Below, piece by piece: positions 34,868-44,320 of a stretch of 64,000 bases of DNA. How positions within the stretch are numbered: position 1 is the first letter of the stretch; the number at the start of each line of letters is the position of its first letter. This DNA comes from Clostridium tunisiense TJ (GTDB lineage Bacteria; Bacillota; Clostridia; Clostridiales; Clostridiaceae). Under the pieces are notes generated by a model. The model saw only the letters and a list, made by a program, of their open reading frames with translations. It ran no database searches and was not told the origin of the DNA. The stretch lies in NCBI RefSeq assembly GCF_000300195.1, contig NZ_AMQH01000016.1, forward strand, positions 1 through 64,000. The letters are read 5' to 3'. Made by a program: the position numbers and the translations under genes.

Positions 34868-34936
34868 ACCTTTAAAATTATTAAATTTTATTTATATTTT
34901 CTTTAGTTTTATAGACAAATAATTATAAATAAAAAC

Positions 34937-34970
34937 AAAGGTATAAAACTCTCACAAGTTTTATACCTTT
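34937..34970 (+). terminator. Terminator after the GNAT gene
   Basis: AAAGGTATAAAACT (34937-34950) pairs perfectly with AGTTTTATACCTTT (34957-34970). Confidence 0.75.
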
Positions 34971-35078
34971 ATATAAGGAAACAAAGTCAGCATATAACTA
35001 ATATATTGCTCCTACCTAGGTTCCATTAAAGCTATTTTCTAATAAATAAAATAAAATTTTATTCTGTAAGCTTAAAAA

Positions 35079-35906
35079 TTATACCATCCAAAAGTATAGT
35101 AGCACTATAATTCCAAGAACTATTCTGTACCAACCAAAGATTTTGAAATCACGGTTTTTAATGTATTGCATTAAGAATTTAATTATTACAACGGACACTA
35201 CATATGCAGTAACCATTCCTACTAGTAAAATTATTGCCTCTGATCCTGTAAAGGCAAGACCGAATTTTAATAATTTAAGTAAGCTTGCACCAAACATTAC
35301 TGGTACTGCCATGAAGAAGGTAAACTCTGCTGCAATGGTTCTGCTCATGCCTATGAAGATACCTCCAAGGATAGTTGCTCCTGAACGTGAAGTTCCTGGG
35401 AATACCGCAGCAATAAGTTGGAAGAATCCAACCATTAAAGCAGCCTTAAAAGTAATCTGAGAAATTGTATTAATCTTTGACTTTTTACCCTTATTTCTGT
35501 TTTCAACAACTATGAATAAAACTCCAAACAGGATAAGCATTATAGCTACAGTTTTATAATTGTAGAATAAGGCTTCAATCTTATCATCCCATAACACTCC
35601 AACTAAAGCAGCTGGAATACAAGCAACTACAATTTTAATCCACATTATAATAATATCTTTTTTAACAAGTAACTTGCCTTTACCTAGGGTAAAAGGGAAT
35701 AACTTTTTCCAGTAAGTCACTACAACGGCCAAAATTGCACCAAGTTGTACAACAACTAAAAACATTTCCATGAAAGCTTCAGATACGTTAAGTTTTACAA
35801 ACTCATCTAATAAAATCATATGTCCTGTACTACTGATTGGTAGCCATTCCGTTATTCCTTCCACAATACCAAACAAAATGGCCTTTAATATTTCAAATAT
35901 TTCCAT
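35079..35906 (-). CDS. uppP: Undecaprenyl-diphosphatase (UppP/BacA)
   Basis: The protein has 275 residues and about eight membrane helices. It dephosphorylates undecaprenyl pyrophosphate to recycle the cell-wall lipid carrier, the target of bacitracin. Catalytic motifs are intact: EGITEWLPISSTGHMIL near residue 15 and PGTSRSGATILGG near residue 170. AGGAGG precedes the ATG. It starts 11 bases after the ABC permease gene stops and is the last gene of a regulator-kinase-ABC-ABC-uppP operon, the position of bcrD in bacitracin-resistance loci. Confidence 0.93.
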   Translation of the reverse strand: MEIFEILKAILFGIVEGITEWLPISSTGHMILLDEFVKLNVSEAFMEMFLVVVQLGAILAVVVTYWKKLFPFTLGKGKLLVKKDIIIMWIKIVVACIPAALVGVLWDDKIEALFYNYKTVAIMLILFGVLFIVVENRNKGKKSKINTISQITFKAALMVGFFQLIAAVFPGTSRSGATILGGIFIGMSRTIAAEFTFFMAVPVMFGASLLKLLKFGLAFTGSEAIILLVGMVTAYVVSVVIIKFLMQYIKNRDFKIFGWYRIVLGIIVLLYFWMV

Positions 35907-35917
35907 TCTCTTTCCTC

Positions 35918-36655
35918 CTATTTTATATCCTGTTTTTTGAAGTATAAAATGCTAGCAGCAAATCCTACTACAAATGTAATTAATATAATTGTTATGGCAA
36001 TGCCAATACCATAGCTGAAATTCCCAATAAGATCCATTGCAATTAAATACCCAGATGACCAAGGAAAAAGCACAGCTAAATCTTCATTGGATAAAGCCAC
36101 ATTTCCTAGGGCAACAGCAGCCACTGCAATGATTGGTGGCACTAAATTTTTGACCCATAAGGTAATAAATACAAAGGGTGACATAGTTAAATACAAAAGA
36201 CTTGCACCAACTATATACTGCCTAAGAGAAATTAATAAAATGGTAAAACTAAATTCCTCAGCCCTTCCTAACACTCCTAAAAGCAAGGTTCCTACCCACC
36301 CTACTAAGGTTAATATAATAATCCAGATGAAAAGCATTAAAAACTTTCCTAAAATAAAGGAAGTTTTAGACACTGGAATAGTTATTATGGCTTTTAAAGT
36401 GTTTTCAGTGTACTCACGACTAAAAAGATAAGCTGCAATAACTCCATAAACAATTAAACCAAAAAGTAAAAGCACATAAAGGCTTGTTTGATCAAATAAA
36501 TCCTTATAGGTTATAATCATCTCTGGTTTACTAATTCTAGCTTTAATAAGTCCTGCAAACACCATAATTGGTGCAACCATTCCTCCTAAAATGCTGATTA
36601 AAAACATTTTAGAACGTTTTAGCTTTAAAAATTCACAGTACAAAATATTAGCCAA
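35918..36655 (-). CDS. ABC-2 type transporter permease (BcrB-like)
   Basis: The protein has 245 residues and six membrane helices: helix 1 after CEFLKLKRSKMF, a conserved FSREYTENTLKAIITIPVSK loop, and a basic end FKKQDIK. It is the membrane half of an exporter whose ATPase is encoded directly upstream. TTG 36655 has GGGGG with eight-base spacing. GTG 36664 would overlap the site. The gene overlaps the ATPase stop by eight bases, indicating coupled translation. Peptide antibiotic export or resistance is inferred from the operon. Confidence 0.82.
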   Translation of the reverse strand: MANILYCEFLKLKRSKMFLISILGGMVAPIMVFAGLIKARISKPEMIITYKDLFDQTSLYVLLLFGLIVYGVIAAYLFSREYTENTLKAIITIPVSKTSFILGKFLMLFIWIIILTLVGWVGTLLLGVLGRAEEFSFTILLISLRQYIVGASLLYLTMSPFVFITLWVKNLVPPIIAVAAVALGNVALSNEDLAVLFPWSSGYLIAMDLIGNFSYGIGIAITIILITFVVGFAASILYFKKQDIK

Positions 36656-37568
36656 TGGTGCCACCCCCTATAAGCTTTGAGAAGTAATCTTCAAGTTTTT
36701 CCTCACTTAAATTAATCTTACTAACTTCAATTCCGTTTTCTATAAATAAACGGTTGAAATTACTTCTTAGTTCAAAGTCTGAATATAATCTGAGGTGTCC
36801 ATTGTCATGTACGCTATAATCATGGAAACCATGCTTTTCTTCTAAAAGTAGTGCAGCCTTATTTTCATTAGAAACCTGAAACTCCACATATCGCCTATTT
36901 CTTTTATGTAGCTCCGCCATAGAAATTTCTTCAAGAAGCTTTCCTTCATGCATCACCCCTATGGTGTCAGCAATTTGCTCAACTTCACTTAAAATATGAC
37001 TAGAAATTAATATGGTGGTTCCTTTTTCTTTACAAAGGTTCTCCAAGTAATTACGAATTTCACTAATGCCTACAGGATCTAGTCCATTGATAGGTTCATC
37101 TAAAATAAGGAGCTCTGGTTCATGCATTACTGCTGCTGCAATACCAAGACGCTGCTTCATACCAAGAGAGTAATTAGCAAAGACCTTTTCCTTCTCTTTA
37201 TGGAGTCCAACAGTTTCTAGTGCCTCCATAATTGCTCCTCTCTTTTGTGTCCCACGAAGCTTCTCCATAATTCTTAAGTTTTCTTCTCCTGTCAAGTTTT
37301 CATAAAATCCTGGTGTTTCAATTATTGAGCCAATTCTACGATAAGTTTGTTTTGGATTTTTTCTATAATCCTCACCAAATAATAATATCGCACCTTCAGT
37401 AGCTCTGGCAAGACTTAATAACATTCTTATTGTAGTAGTTTTGCCTGCCCCGTTTCTCCCAAGGAGTCCATAGATGGTTCCTTTTTCAACTTTTATATTA
37501 ACTCTATCAACACTAATTTGATTTCCATATACTTTTGTAAGATCTTGAGTTTCAATTATGTATTCCAC
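36648..37568 (-). CDS. ABC transporter ATPase (BcrA/lantibiotic-immunity type)
   Basis: The protein has 306 residues. Walker A is GLLGRNGAGKTTTIRML near residue 36, the signature is NYSLGMKQRLGIA, Walker B is LLILDEPINGLDPVG, and the switch His lies in ILISSHILSEVEQIAD. The C-terminal 80 residues are the extension typical of BcrA-like proteins. GTG 37568 follows GGAGG with eight-base spacing and gives the usual start. The frame to 37583 overlaps the site. It works with the following permease. Confidence 0.87.
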   Translation of the reverse strand: MEYIIETQDLTKVYGNQISVDRVNIKVEKGTIYGLLGRNGAGKTTTIRMLLSLARATEGAILLFGEDYRKNPKQTYRRIGSIIETPGFYENLTGEENLRIMEKLRGTQKRGAIMEALETVGLHKEKEKVFANYSLGMKQRLGIAAAVMHEPELLILDEPINGLDPVGISEIRNYLENLCKEKGTTILISSHILSEVEQIADTIGVMHEGKLLEEISMAELHKRNRRYVEFQVSNENKAALLLEEKHGFHDYSVHDNGHLRLYSDFELRSNFNRLFIENGIEVSKINLSEEKLEDYFSKLIGGGTIG

Positions 37569-37656
37569 TATCATCGCCTCCATAATTAAATTATACAGAA
37601 GAAAACTTACACATAACTTTAGAAGTTCTTACTTTTTTCTTAATTTTTGGAAGCAT

Positions 37657-38559
37657 CTAATCCTTTGATGGAAATTCTATTATAAACTTTGTATATTCAC
37701 CAACAAGACTTTCAGCAGATATATTTCCTCCTTGAGCCTCCACAAGCCCTTTAACAATGGAGAGTCCAAGACCACTCCCTCCACTACTCCTAGCACTATC
37801 ACACTTGTAAAGCCTGTCAAATATATGTGGAAGTTTATCAGGATCGATGCCTTCTCCATTATCACTAATAATTACTCTAACACAGCCATTAGTATTTTCT
37901 ATAGAAAGGCTTAACCGCTTCCCACCATGAGCTATTGCATTTTGAATTAAGTTGGATAAAATCCTTGTATATGCTTCTTTATCTAAACTTACAAACAAAT
38001 CATCATCAGATATACTTCCTTCAAGGCTTATGTTCTTTGCTTCAAACATTGGAAGAAAATCAATTAATATCTCTCTGGTTACTTCGTTAATGTCTATTTT
38101 CTCTAGATTAAGCTTCATTTCATTAGAGTTAATCTTAAACCACTGAAATAGTGCATCCACAAAGTTTTTCAAGTCATAGGCTTTCTTTTTAGCAATCTTT
38201 ATGTATCTTTCCTTTTCTTCTCCAGAAACAATGTCCTTTTCTAGGGCATCTAAATATCCCATTAAAGAAGTAAGAGGGGTTCTCACATCATGAGAAAGAC
38301 TTGTTAATAGTTCCTTATTAGATTTCTCCACGGCTTCAAGCTTTGAAATTTGATTTTGATAACGAGCTAAAATCTCATTGATTTCAAAGCAGACTTCTGA
38401 AGATATTCCGCTACCCTGAGCAAAGGCCTTGCGATTTTCACCTTTTTTTACAGATCTTAAAGCCGCTAAAATTTCCTTAGATTCTTTTCTTTTCTGTAGT
38501 GAATGGAAAATGAGATATAGGTTTAATAATAGTAGCAAAACAAGTATAGCTGTTGTCAT
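37657..38559 (-). CDS. Sensor histidine kinase of the Bcr-like operon
   Basis: The protein has 300 residues, a compact kinase. A single N-terminal helix (TTAILVLLLLLNLYLIF) has almost no extracellular part, so it cannot bind a large external ligand itself. HisKA carries LLTSLSHDVRTPLTSLMGYL and HATPase_c carries NLIQNAIAHGG and GGSGLGLSIVKGLV. ATG 38559 is four bases after the regulator's stop codon, with GGAGG 12 bases upstream. The short sensor suggests that signal comes through the ABC transporter or the membrane. Confidence 0.87.
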   Translation of the reverse strand: MTTAILVLLLLLNLYLIFHSLQKRKESKEILAALRSVKKGENRKAFAQGSGISSEVCFEINEILARYQNQISKLEAVEKSNKELLTSLSHDVRTPLTSLMGYLDALEKDIVSGEEKERYIKIAKKKAYDLKNFVDALFQWFKINSNEMKLNLEKIDINEVTREILIDFLPMFEAKNISLEGSISDDDLFVSLDKEAYTRILSNLIQNAIAHGGKRLSLSIENTNGCVRVIISDNGEGIDPDKLPHIFDRLYKCDSARSSGGSGLGLSIVKGLVEAQGGNISAESLVGEYTKFIIEFPSKD

Positions 38560-38563
38560 AACC

Positions 38564-39262
38564 CTACTCTCCTCCAAACTTATAGCCAACACCCCATACT
38601 GTTATTATAAAAGCAGGCTGATCAGGATTTAGCTCTATTTTCTTCCTTAGTCTACGAATATGTACCATAATATTGTTATCATCAAAGGCATACTCATCTT
38701 CCCAAACATTTTTATAAATTTGTTTTTTTGTAAATACCCTTCCCTTGTTCTTTGCTAGAAAAGCTAAAAGGTCAAATTCTTTAGCAGTTAAATCAACCTT
38801 TTCTCCTTTCACTAGCACTTCCCTTGTAGGTATATGAATTTCTAAATTTTCAAATACTAACTTTTCTTCCTGTTTTTCAGTGCCAAAGGAATTTAAGTGG
38901 GTATATCTTCTTATGAGAGATGCTACCCTTGCCACAAATTCACTGGTACTAAAAGGCTTTGTTAAATAATCATCTGCGCCAAGGCGAAGTCCAAGAACCT
39001 TATCCACTTCCCTATCCTTTGCAGTAAGCATAAGCACAGGTACACCACTTACCCTTCGTATTTCTGAAAGCACATCAAAGCCATTGATTTTAGGCAGCAT
39101 AATGTCTAGGACAATTAACTGATAATTATCCTTTAAAGCCTCATTTAAACCCTCTTGCCCATCATGCTTCACCTGAACTTTATAGTTTTCTAGCTCCAAG
39201 TACTTTTTAAGAAGCTGGCTCAGTTCAACATCATCATCTATAATTAAAATATTATGATTCAA
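38564..39262 (-). CDS. OmpR/PhoB-family response regulator of the Bcr-like operon
   Basis: The protein has 232 residues. The receiver has IIDDDVELSQLL, phosphoacceptor Asp in LIVLDIMLPKINGF, and DDYLTKPFSTSE. The winged helix has LTAKEFDLLAFLAKN, VWEDEYAFDDNNIMVHIRRL and ITVWGVGYKFGG. It starts with TTG at 39262 after GGAGGTGC. It is the first gene of the five-gene operon, and probably controls the ABC and uppP genes behind it. Confidence 0.88.
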   Translation of the reverse strand: MNHNILIIDDDVELSQLLKKYLELENYKVQVKHDGQEGLNEALKDNYQLIVLDIMLPKINGFDVLSEIRRVSGVPVLMLTAKDREVDKVLGLRLGADDYLTKPFSTSEFVARVASLIRRYTHLNSFGTEKQEEKLVFENLEIHIPTREVLVKGEKVDLTAKEFDLLAFLAKNKGRVFTKKQIYKNVWEDEYAFDDNNIMVHIRRLRKKIELNPDQPAFIITVWGVGYKFGGE

Positions 39263-39632
39263 AATTGCACCTCCAATAAACCCTTATGCCTTACAGTGAA
39301 AATTTCACCTTAATTATATTATTGCCATTTTCCACTAAACGGCCTTTTGAAGAAATCATTGGTATAATAAATAAACTAAATTGTTCCTAAAAAGTAATTT
39401 TCAGTTTTATTTAATACATCTACGGTTTCTTCCAAATTCAAGGTTAATTATAACACTATTACTTCACCTTTTAAAATCCATAAATTACAATTAATTAGCA
39501 CTTACACCACTTTAAAGGTACATAATATAAAATAAAAAAGGTACAAGCTTACCAGGAAGCTTATACCTTCTAATATTAATTGTAATATAAAAACTTGCGA
39601 AATAACTTCAACAGCCACTTAATTCTAAAAAA
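39263..39632. other. Intergenic region upstream of the Bcr-like operon
   Basis: 370 bases with no recognised gene. It contains the terminator of the flavoredoxin-type gene at 39538-39569 and must hold the operon promoter, which I could not define. Confidence 0.4.
39538..39569 (-). terminator. Terminator of the flavoredoxin-type gene
   Basis: AAGGTACAAGCTT (39538-39550) pairs with AAGCTTATACCTT (39557-39569) with one mismatch, 64 bases after the stop codon. Confidence 0.6.
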
Positions 39633-40205
39633 TTACTTTAAGAAAGCTTTAGAAAAGTTTTTAGTTCTTTTCTCCGTATATCTATATGCACGTTTTGCAC
39701 TATCTCCAACATAAAGAACTGGATCTAGGCTTTCATAAATTAAATGTCCTTCTTCATCTAAAAGTTCATTAGCAACACATCTACCTTTAACTTTTGCTAA
39801 TATATTAGTGATGTGAGGATATTCATCATTTTCAATTACATCTGTTAAAGAACATTCAATAGCCACCAAACATTCATCAATTATTGGTGCATTTACCACC
39901 TCTGATTTTATAGGAGTTAAATTTAATGCCTCAAACTTATTCACATTACGCCCTGAAGCAAAGCCGCAATAATCTATTTCCTCCATCATTGTTCTATCAG
40001 GTATGTTAATAACAAAATCCTTAACCTTTTTAATTTCATTTATGGCAAAACCTTTTCTTCCAAAACCTAAGGCTACCATATCCATTAAGCTATAGGAAGA
40101 TGATATTGTAGTAATGTTAGGAACACCCTTTTCATCATAAAAGCTTACAAGAAAGACTGGAAACCCATAATACATCTTACTAAAATCAACTCTTGTTTTT
40201 TCCAT
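39633..40205 (-). CDS. Flavin reductase-like / flavoredoxin family protein
   Basis: The protein has 190 residues with the FMN-binding split-barrel fold: GFPVFLVSFYDEKGVPNITT at the start, then ALGFGRKGFAINEIKKVKDF, INIPDRTMMEEIDYCGFASG, and SEVVNAPIIDECLVAIEC. It likely binds FMN and passes electrons between NAD(P)H or ferredoxin and a partner. In anaerobes such proteins are annotated as flavoredoxins. It is a single cytosolic gene with its own terminator. Partner unknown. Confidence 0.82.
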   Translation of the reverse strand: MEKTRVDFSKMYYGFPVFLVSFYDEKGVPNITTISSSYSLMDMVALGFGRKGFAINEIKKVKDFVINIPDRTMMEEIDYCGFASGRNVNKFEALNLTPIKSEVVNAPIIDECLVAIECSLTDVIENDEYPHITNILAKVKGRCVANELLDEEGHLIYESLDPVLYVGDSAKRAYRYTEKRTKNFSKAFLK

Positions 40206-40644
40206 TTCTACTCCTCCTCATTTATCGGAAACCAAAGTGAAAACTTACCTCATGAAAAGAACTCCTAGGTTCTCTTAAGCTTTTCAAGCCGAATTATGTT
40301 CGTCATAAATATAATTCATGGTTAATAAAGCAAACTTTCACCTTGAAACCTATATGTAATCCTACTTTACTTAGATTTAACTAATCTATAGGTATTATAG
40401 CAATTATTAATTTGCAACACCGTGACTTTTATCACACCTTGGTAATTAATGGATAAAAGTAGTATATTTATCTTCTATTACTAATTTAGTATTCTTAGTA
40501 AATTAACCTAGTATGCTATACAACTTTATGAAGGTATGGCAGCTTTTAACTTTTAACTATTGAAAAGTCTAATGCCTAGCATTACTATTATATTTATTAC
40601 TATATAATTAACATGGGATTATTAGTTTAATTGGGGGAATTAAA
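40206..40644. other. Divergent intergenic region with no recognised gene
   Basis: 439 bases between the flavoredoxin and fucosidase genes. No reading frame with a ribosome site and no clear repeat. It probably carries both divergent promoters. Confidence 0.4.
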
Positions 40645-41952
40645 ATGAGCATTATTAAAGATAAAAAGCAACATATTCAGTGGTTTCAAAATTCACGATT
40701 TGGCATGTTCATCCATTGGGGGCTATACTCAATTCCTGCTAGAGGTGAATGGATTAGATCTTCAGAAAGAATTTCTAAAGAAGATTATCAGCAGTACTTT
40801 GAAGAATTTAATCCAGTAAATTTTAATCCAAGGCTCTGGGCTAAAGCTGCAAAGGAAGCTGGGATGAAATATGCTGTAATGACCGCAAAACATCATGACG
40901 GCTTTTGCCTCTTCGATTCTAAGCTTACTGATTACAAAGCTACTAATACTAAACTCAAAAGGGATTTTATAAAAGAATTCCTAGATGCCTTTAGAGCTGA
41001 GGGCCTTAAAGTAGGCTTATACTATTCACTTCTTGATTGGTATCATGAGGATTATCCTGCTTATGGTGACCGCCACCACCCTATGCGTGGTAATGAGGCT
41101 TATAAAGATAAATCTTATGATTTTCATAGGTACCTTGATTATATGCATGGTCAAGTCCGTGAGCTTTGCACTAACTATGGAGACATAGACATTATGTGGT
41201 TTGACTTTTCTTATGATGATATGGCAGGTGAAAAGTGGCGTGCCACAGAACTGGTAAACATGGTTCGTTCACTTCAACCTGGAATAATTTTAGACAATCG
41301 TCTTGAAGCAAGCGGTGAAAGCTATGGAAGTATTAAAACTTTAAATCCCAGTATTTATTCTGGAGATTTTGCCTCTCCTGAGCAAATAATACCTCCTGAA
41401 GGAGTTACAGATGAGGTAGGAAATCCAATTCCTTGGGAAGCTTGTATAACCATGAACAATCACTGGGGATATTGCTCAACAGACAACCTTTATAAACCTA
41501 CAAAGCAAATAATAAGAAAACTAGTGGAATGTGTAAGTAAAAATGGAAATGTTCTTCTCAATGTAGGACCTAACGCCCTTGGAGAATTCCCTCCAGAAGC
41601 TACACAACTACTTTCTGAAATAGGTCAATGGATGAAGGCAAATAACAAGGGTATTTACAACTGTCAGAAGTCACAATTTGAAAAACCTGAATGGGGCTAT
41701 TACACTCAGAATAAAAATTTGTTATATGCTCATATCTTTGAAGGTAATATCGGTGCCCTTCCTCTTATAGGCTTAAAAAATAAAGTGAAAAAGGCAAGAC
41801 TTTTATCCGATGGTTCTGAAATAAAGTTTTGTGATGGCTGGAACACCAAAGAGTTTGAAAAGGATTTATTTATTAACTTCGGACCTATTGACACTGCAAC
41901 TTATCCCCTTCCTAATCCAATTGATACAGTGGTGGAGTTAGAGTTAATTTAG
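40645..41952 (+). CDS. GH29 alpha-L-fucosidase
   Basis: The protein has 435 residues. It hydrolyses terminal alpha-L-fucose from glycans by a retaining mechanism. The family opening QNSRFGMFIHWGLYSIPARG, AKHHDGFCLFDSKLTDY, LKVGLYYSLLDWYH and DIDIMWFDFSYDD (nucleophile Asp in WFD) are present, then a C-terminal beta-sandwich. There is no signal peptide, so it is cytosolic and would act on imported oligosaccharides, which means a transporter elsewhere. GGGGGAATTAAA precedes the ATG. Single gene. Confidence 0.92.
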   Translation: MSIIKDKKQHIQWFQNSRFGMFIHWGLYSIPARGEWIRSSERISKEDYQQYFEEFNPVNFNPRLWAKAAKEAGMKYAVMTAKHHDGFCLFDSKLTDYKATNTKLKRDFIKEFLDAFRAEGLKVGLYYSLLDWYHEDYPAYGDRHHPMRGNEAYKDKSYDFHRYLDYMHGQVRELCTNYGDIDIMWFDFSYDDMAGEKWRATELVNMVRSLQPGIILDNRLEASGESYGSIKTLNPSIYSGDFASPEQIIPPEGVTDEVGNPIPWEACITMNNHWGYCSTDNLYKPTKQIIRKLVECVSKNGNVLLNVGPNALGEFPPEATQLLSEIGQWMKANNKGIYNCQKSQFEKPEWGYYTQNKNLLYAHIFEGNIGALPLIGLKNKVKKARLLSDGSEIKFCDGWNTKEFEKDLFINFGPIDTATYPLPNPIDTVVELELI

Positions 41953-42110
41953 CTTGTAGTGTTTTAGCTTATTAAGACAATAGTTTTTTAATGAGATGAT
42001 GTTTTCTCCTATATAGCTAGGCTGAAATATGAATACTCTAATATAGCTTATTAACATTAATCTAAAACCTTTAGAAACCCTACAAAAATTTAAGTATTAT
42101 ATTATAAGTA

Positions 42111-42147
42111 AAAAGGTATAAAACTCAAAATGAATTTTATACCTTTT
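42111..42147. terminator. Bidirectional terminator after the fucosidase and NTF2-like genes
   Basis: AAAAGGTATAAAA (42111-42123) pairs perfectly with TTTTATACCTTTT (42135-42147). The arms resemble those of the terminator at 34937-34970. Confidence 0.75.
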
Positions 42148-42154
42148 CTCTATG

Positions 42155-42496
42155 TTATTCTCTTGCAAACCAAACATTGATAATTAAATCATCTTTCACT
42201 TCATACATGGCTATAACGCTACTTTTAACCTCTTCTTCTCCTTGAAGTACAGTAACATTTTCATGGTCTATCACATAATTACCTAAAGTAATTCTATTAG
42301 AAATATCAGCATGTAACCCTGGAGTTTCAAATCTTTTAGCATATCTTTCACGCAAGGCATCTAAACCACTTAAAAATGGAGTAGCTTCTCCTAGATTATA
42401 AATTTTAATATCCCTGCTATAGGTCGAGGCAAAACCCTCTAAATTATGATTATTATAAAAATCTAATTGTTTTTGAACTACTTCTACTGGAGTCAT
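42155..42496 (-). CDS. NTF2-like / SnoaL-like protein
   Basis: The protein has 113 residues with the cone-shaped NTF2 fold: VQKQLDFYNNHNLEGFASTY, the FLSGLDALRERYAKRFE helix, and strands up to VIAMYEVKDDLIINVWFARE. Members include isomerases, cyclases and binding proteins. The residues do not point to one. It starts one base after the MATE gene stops and is co-translated with it. A binding or detoxifying partner of the exporter is possible but not shown. Confidence 0.75.
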   Translation of the reverse strand: MTPVEVVQKQLDFYNNHNLEGFASTYSRDIKIYNLGEATPFLSGLDALRERYAKRFETPGLHADISNRITLGNYVIDHENVTVLQGEEEVKSSVIAMYEVKDDLIINVWFARE

Positions 42497-42497
42497 T

Positions 42498-43880
42498 CTA
42501 ATCCACTAACCCTTTCTTTCTCCACTTACCCTTTTTAAAGAAAATGGTAGTTATTATGGCTCCTAGGGTCCAGGAAACCACTAGAGAAATAAAGGTGGAT
42601 TCAGGCCTTCCCGTAGGATAAAGATCACTACGAGTTAAGTAAGCAATACCATAAGCCACAGGTACCCTAAGGATAACTGTAGTAATTAAGGAAATCCACA
42701 TTGGTGTCATGGTGTCACCAGCGCCACGCATTACTCCAGATAAACTTTGAGTTACTGCCATTGCAATATAGCCTACTGCAAGGATTTGCATCATATGCAT
42801 ACTTAAATCAACTAGTTCCTTTGTGTCAGTAAATACTCCCATAAGAGGTCTACCAAACATTAAAATCAAAATAGTTATTGTAGTGGAAACTGCAACAGCA
42901 ATCTTAGTTCCAGATTTAGTTCCTTCATTTACCCTGTCCATCTTTTTTGCACCTATATTTTGACCTGCATAGGTGGTCATGGCACTACCAAAAGTAAAGT
43001 TTGGCATCATGGCAAAGCCATCTACACGCATTACAATAACATTACAAGCTATAACCATCTCTCCAAAACTATTAGTAAGAGATTGAACCACAATCATTGC
43101 AAGGGAAAATATTGCCTGAGTAAATCCTGATGGAAGTCCAAGTTTTATAAGCTTAACTGAAAATTCCTTGTTAGGCTTTAGCATTTTTAAATTTAGATCA
43201 AAGATGTTTCTCATCTTAAGCAGTTTAATAATACAAAGTACTGCTGATATACCTTGGGCTATTATTGTAGCTAAAGCAACCCCTGCAACTCCCATATTAA
43301 GTCCTGCAACAAACCAAATATCAAGGATTACATTAAGTACAGTTGCAACAAGTAAAAATACTAATGCAGATACTGAGTCTCCAAGTCCTCTAAGAACTCC
43401 AGCTAAAATGTTATAGTATGCAAAACCTGCAATACCTACAAAATAAATAATTAAATAATCTGCACACCAATCAATTATAGAAGCTGGTGTATTCAGAAAA
43501 GTAAGCAATGGCCTTGTTACTATAGGCCCAATAATCATAATTATTACAGATGCAATAGCTGTAAGGGTAATACATACCCCAATAGTATGAGAAAGCTTTT
43601 CCCTATCCTTTGCACCAAAATATTGGGATACCATAATCCCAGCTCCTGTAGCTATTCCAACGAAAAGTACTAGTAAAAGATTTAGTATTGGAGATGCACT
43701 CCCCACCGCAGCAAGAGCATTATCTCCCACATATTTTCCTACTATAATAGAGTCAGCAGTATTATAAAACTGTTGTGCTATATTTCCTATTAACATAGGT
43801 ACTGAAAATTCTACAATTCTCTTCCAAGGAGTCCCTTCTGTCATATCCTTAGCCGTAAATAAACTTCTAAATTTCCCCAT
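42498..43880 (-). CDS. MATE-family multidrug/Na+ or H+ antiporter
   Basis: The protein has 460 residues and twelve membrane helices in two bundles. The motifs are IVEFSVPMLIGNIAQQFYNT (first MatE), DSIIVGKYVGDNALAAVG, and in the second half GLPSGFTQAIFSLAMIVVQS and YAGQNIGAKKMDRVNEG. It exports cationic drugs or toxins in exchange for Na+ or H+. AGGAGGTAGAA precedes the ATG. It is the first gene of a two-gene operon with the NTF2-like protein. Confidence 0.92.
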   Translation of the reverse strand: MGKFRSLFTAKDMTEGTPWKRIVEFSVPMLIGNIAQQFYNTADSIIVGKYVGDNALAAVGSASPILNLLLVLFVGIATGAGIMVSQYFGAKDREKLSHTIGVCITLTAIASVIIMIIGPIVTRPLLTFLNTPASIIDWCADYLIIYFVGIAGFAYYNILAGVLRGLGDSVSALVFLLVATVLNVILDIWFVAGLNMGVAGVALATIIAQGISAVLCIIKLLKMRNIFDLNLKMLKPNKEFSVKLIKLGLPSGFTQAIFSLAMIVVQSLTNSFGEMVIACNVIVMRVDGFAMMPNFTFGSAMTTYAGQNIGAKKMDRVNEGTKSGTKIAVAVSTTITILILMFGRPLMGVFTDTKELVDLSMHMMQILAVGYIAMAVTQSLSGVMRGAGDTMTPMWISLITTVILRVPVAYGIAYLTRSDLYPTGRPESTFISLVVSWTLGAIITTIFFKKGKWRKKGLVD

Positions 43881-44099
43881 TTCTACCTCCTAGACAAATT
43901 CTAAATTATAATAATTAAAACAATATATACCCAAAGCTTGTCTGCTACATTTTCACCTTACCTCAACCAACAAATTCACATTATCATAACCCATAAGAGC
44001 ATAACTAAATATTATTGGACTTTTTATCTTGAAAACATCACAAATAAACTATCTTGTTCATATATATGAATTTTATTCGAACTAAATTTAAGCTTATCT

Positions 44100-44300
44100 T
44101 AATTATAATAGTTTGTCAATTTTCATTTTATCCTATGAAATCAGAGCCTAAATTGTTATAGAAGCTTCAATTTTTCCTATCCCTTATTTCCAAATTCTAT
44201 TTATGCCTGCCTTGGTGATTTAGCTATCTTTAGAAGTTGCCACATACTCAACTAGCTTAGTTAACCTCTGCCACATTTCATAGCCAAAGGAGTGTGAAAA
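44100..44300 (-). pseudogene. Decayed coding fragment, possibly transposase
   Basis: On the minus strand FGYEMWQRLTKLVEYVATSK, then ITKAGINRIWK and GIGKIEASITI, read in one frame interrupted by stop codons. The phrases look protein-like and are reminiscent of IS110-type transposases, but this is from memory and unproven. No inverted repeats of an insertion sequence are visible. Confidence 0.3.
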
Positions 44301-44320
44301 CACTTACATCTTTGTTATTT

